Shown in pieces: positions 5,810 through 6,714 of a stretch of 6,714 bases of DNA. The notes below the pieces were generated by a model that saw nothing but the letters and a program-made list of their open reading frames with translations, was not told the origin of the DNA and did not search any database. The translations under genes were made by a program, and so were the position numbers. Every line of letters starts with the position of its first letter. The first letter of the stretch is position 1. This stretch comes from Dehalococcoidia bacterium (GTDB lineage Bacteria; Chloroflexota; Dehalococcoidia; GIF9; UBA5629), in assembly GCA_016927965.1 (NCBI GenBank), contig JAFGLP010000107.1:1-6714 (forward strand), in the 5' to 3' direction.

Positions 5810-6484
5810 ATGGAATCTGATGAAAAAATACGGCTCGCCATAGAAAATACGCTGGTTTTGCGGCCTCCCAAACAGCGTCTTTCAACCTTCGGCAGCACCA
5901 ACGTTTACTATTACCTGATTACTGCCCTGATGGACGAAGTAAATGTGGTACGGGAGGGGAGGGTAATTGCCTCCAGACCCAAAATCGTCACTCCAGCATA
6001 TCTTATTAATGTAGAAGGATTCAGCGGCGCCGCCAAAAGGTACCTTCAGATGATAGCCCATCAAAATCCCAGCGAGCCGGGTATCTTATACTCCTATAAA
6101 AATGAAACAGGTCAGATGAACATCGTTTCGCAGCCTGAGGCTGCCGTGCTGGAAAAAATAAACCGGATAATAGACGATCGCAGCGATCCTCTCAGCGCAA
6201 TTATTAAGGGCGTCGAGGAAATGTGGGACGTGTCTTTATTAAAATTTACTTTTGAGCTGACCAGCGGCTCCGTCTATCATAATTATTCCGAGTTTTACAG
6301 CCAGGGCCGGTTTGCCATTGATGAACGCGGTGTTCCCAGTGATGCCTTATCCAATATTGAGGAGCTCTTTGATCTTAGCCGTCAGGACCCATCCCATGCC
6401 CCTGAACTGGTGAACGAATTACACAGATGGAACCTCTGGGGACAATACCAGGACCGTTTTCTACAGCTCTTCAAAAAGTATTAG
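5810..6484 (+). CDS. Conserved hypothetical protein, Dehalococcoidia-type
   Basis: A 224-residue soluble protein of unknown function. It resembles conserved hypotheticals I recall from Dehalococcoidia, with the pattern LRPPKQ-L-TFGSTNVYYYLIT near the N-terminus (about 17-39), a REGRVIASRPKIVTP strand region (about 49-63), then YLQMIAHQNPSEPGILYSYKN, a helix at about 108-121, and KGVEEMWDVSLLKFTFEL (about 133-150). The acidic C-terminus ends in ELHRWNLWGQYQDRFLQLFK. No catalytic motif, membrane segment or nucleotide loop is visible. ATG 5810 is preferred over an in-frame GTG at 5801 because GGTGA (5800-5804) lies 5 bases before it; the GTG itself forms part of that ribosome binding site. It follows the MBL gene stop by 12 bases, so translation is probably coupled to it. 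Whether it works with the MBL hydrolase is only suggested by this spacing. Confidence 0.85.
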   Translation: MESDEKIRLAIENTLVLRPPKQRLSTFGSTNVYYYLITALMDEVNVVREGRVIASRPKIVTPAYLINVEGFSGAAKRYLQMIAHQNPSEPGILYSYKNETGQMNIVSQPEAAVLEKINRIIDDRSDPLSAIIKGVEEMWDVSLLKFTFELTSGSVYHNYSEFYSQGRFAIDERGVPSDALSNIEELFDLSRQDPSHAPELVNELHRWNLWGQYQDRFLQLFKKY

Positions 6485-6526
6485 CCGCAGCGGGTTTCTG
6501 CACATATACGATGTAACATAGTATCA

Positions 6527-6555
6527 TTGACAATATCCTTAAACCGTTATATATT
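6527..6555 (+). promoter_or_regulatory. Sigma70-type promoter for the winged-helix regulator
   Basis: A perfect -35 TTGACA (6527-6532), a 17-base spacer, and TATATT (6550-6555, 5 of 6 to consensus) form a near-ideal promoter. Transcription would begin near 6562, giving a leader of about 43 bases to ATG 6605. A short inverted repeat ACTC-GA-GAGT (6556-6565) covers the expected start point and could serve as an operator half-site pair, though it is only 4 bases per arm. Confidence 0.7.
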
Positions 6556-6604
6556 ACTCGAGAGTGAATAAACTTGAATTTAAATGTGTAACTGGTTCCG
6601 TTAA

Positions 6605-6714
6605 ATGAATCAGCGGCGGTCTAATATTGAAATAATCAGTGAGATGCTGAGAATTGGCGCTAATGGGGCGGGAAAAACCGAGATCATGTATAGCGCTAAT
6701 ATGAGCTATCGCCA
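6605..6714 (+). CDS. Winged-helix DNA-binding regulator, archaeal type (3' end cut off)
   Basis: The first 36 codons are visible before the window ends. The start MNQRRSNIEIISEMLRIG, then AGKTEIMYSANMSYR, matches the N-terminus of small winged helix-turn-helix proteins that are abundant in Archaea and also occur in Dehalococcoidia. In these a (R)RSxxEIIxxIL helix is followed by (G)xxKTxIMYxANLSYxQ, the recognition part. These proteins are usually about 80-110 residues with only the DNA-binding domain. A near-consensus promoter lies 50 bases upstream, and there is no clear ribosome binding site. Its target cannot be told from this fragment. Family resemblance is strong; the stop lies outside the window. 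Confidence 0.82.
   Translation, partial: MNQRRSNIEIISEMLRIGANGAGKTEIMYSANMSYR

Overview
The window reads as bacterial chromosome of moderate GC, most likely from an uncultured Dehalococcoidia-type Chloroflexota. That placement is inferred from protein character: the conserved hypothetical at 5810-6484, an archaeal-style winged-helix regulator at the right edge, and a HIT/RCK/USP gene set that all resemble that lineage as I remember it. No marker gene settles it. TGA is used as a normal stop in several intact genes and Trp is encoded by TGG, so the standard bacterial code applies.

Left edge (1-477): a DUF2513-family gene broken by an in-frame TGA where the family has a conserved Trp. The remaining 33 family-like codons follow in the same frame. 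Butted against its ancestral stop, on the opposite strand, is a short stretch that reads like the C-terminal tail of an insertion-sequence transposase. This is a small mobile-element scar. A strong sigma70-type promoter (TTGACA-N17-TAAAAT) lies beside it and faces rightward.

Centre left (478-3579): a four-gene, tightly spaced rightward operon. It encodes a 12-TM APC-superfamily permease, a stand-alone universal stress protein (USP) with a degraded nucleotide-binding loop, a short TrkA_N-only protein, and a full RCK protein (TrkA_N plus TrkA_C). No TrkH/KtrB channel subunit is present in the window. The arrangement suggests a transporter supervised by separate USP and RCK-type sensor subunits. 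This is the best candidate for an undescribed functional module here, with the permease substrate (amino acid or K+) unresolved.

Centre (3611-4186): a leftward HIT-family hydrolase/phosphorylase gene, convergent with the operon. It shares an 87-bp divergent promoter region with the next gene.

Right (4187-6484): a rightward three-gene cluster. It encodes an unrecognised protein with an HExxHxxLH zincin-like motif, a metallo-beta-lactamase-fold hydrolase with a complete metal-ligand set, and a conserved protein of unknown function. A promoter close to the first start codon leaves almost no leader. A 120-bp gap with another near-consensus promoter leads into a winged-helix regulator cut off by the window end. 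I see no RNA genes, CRISPR arrays or convincing rho-independent terminators.
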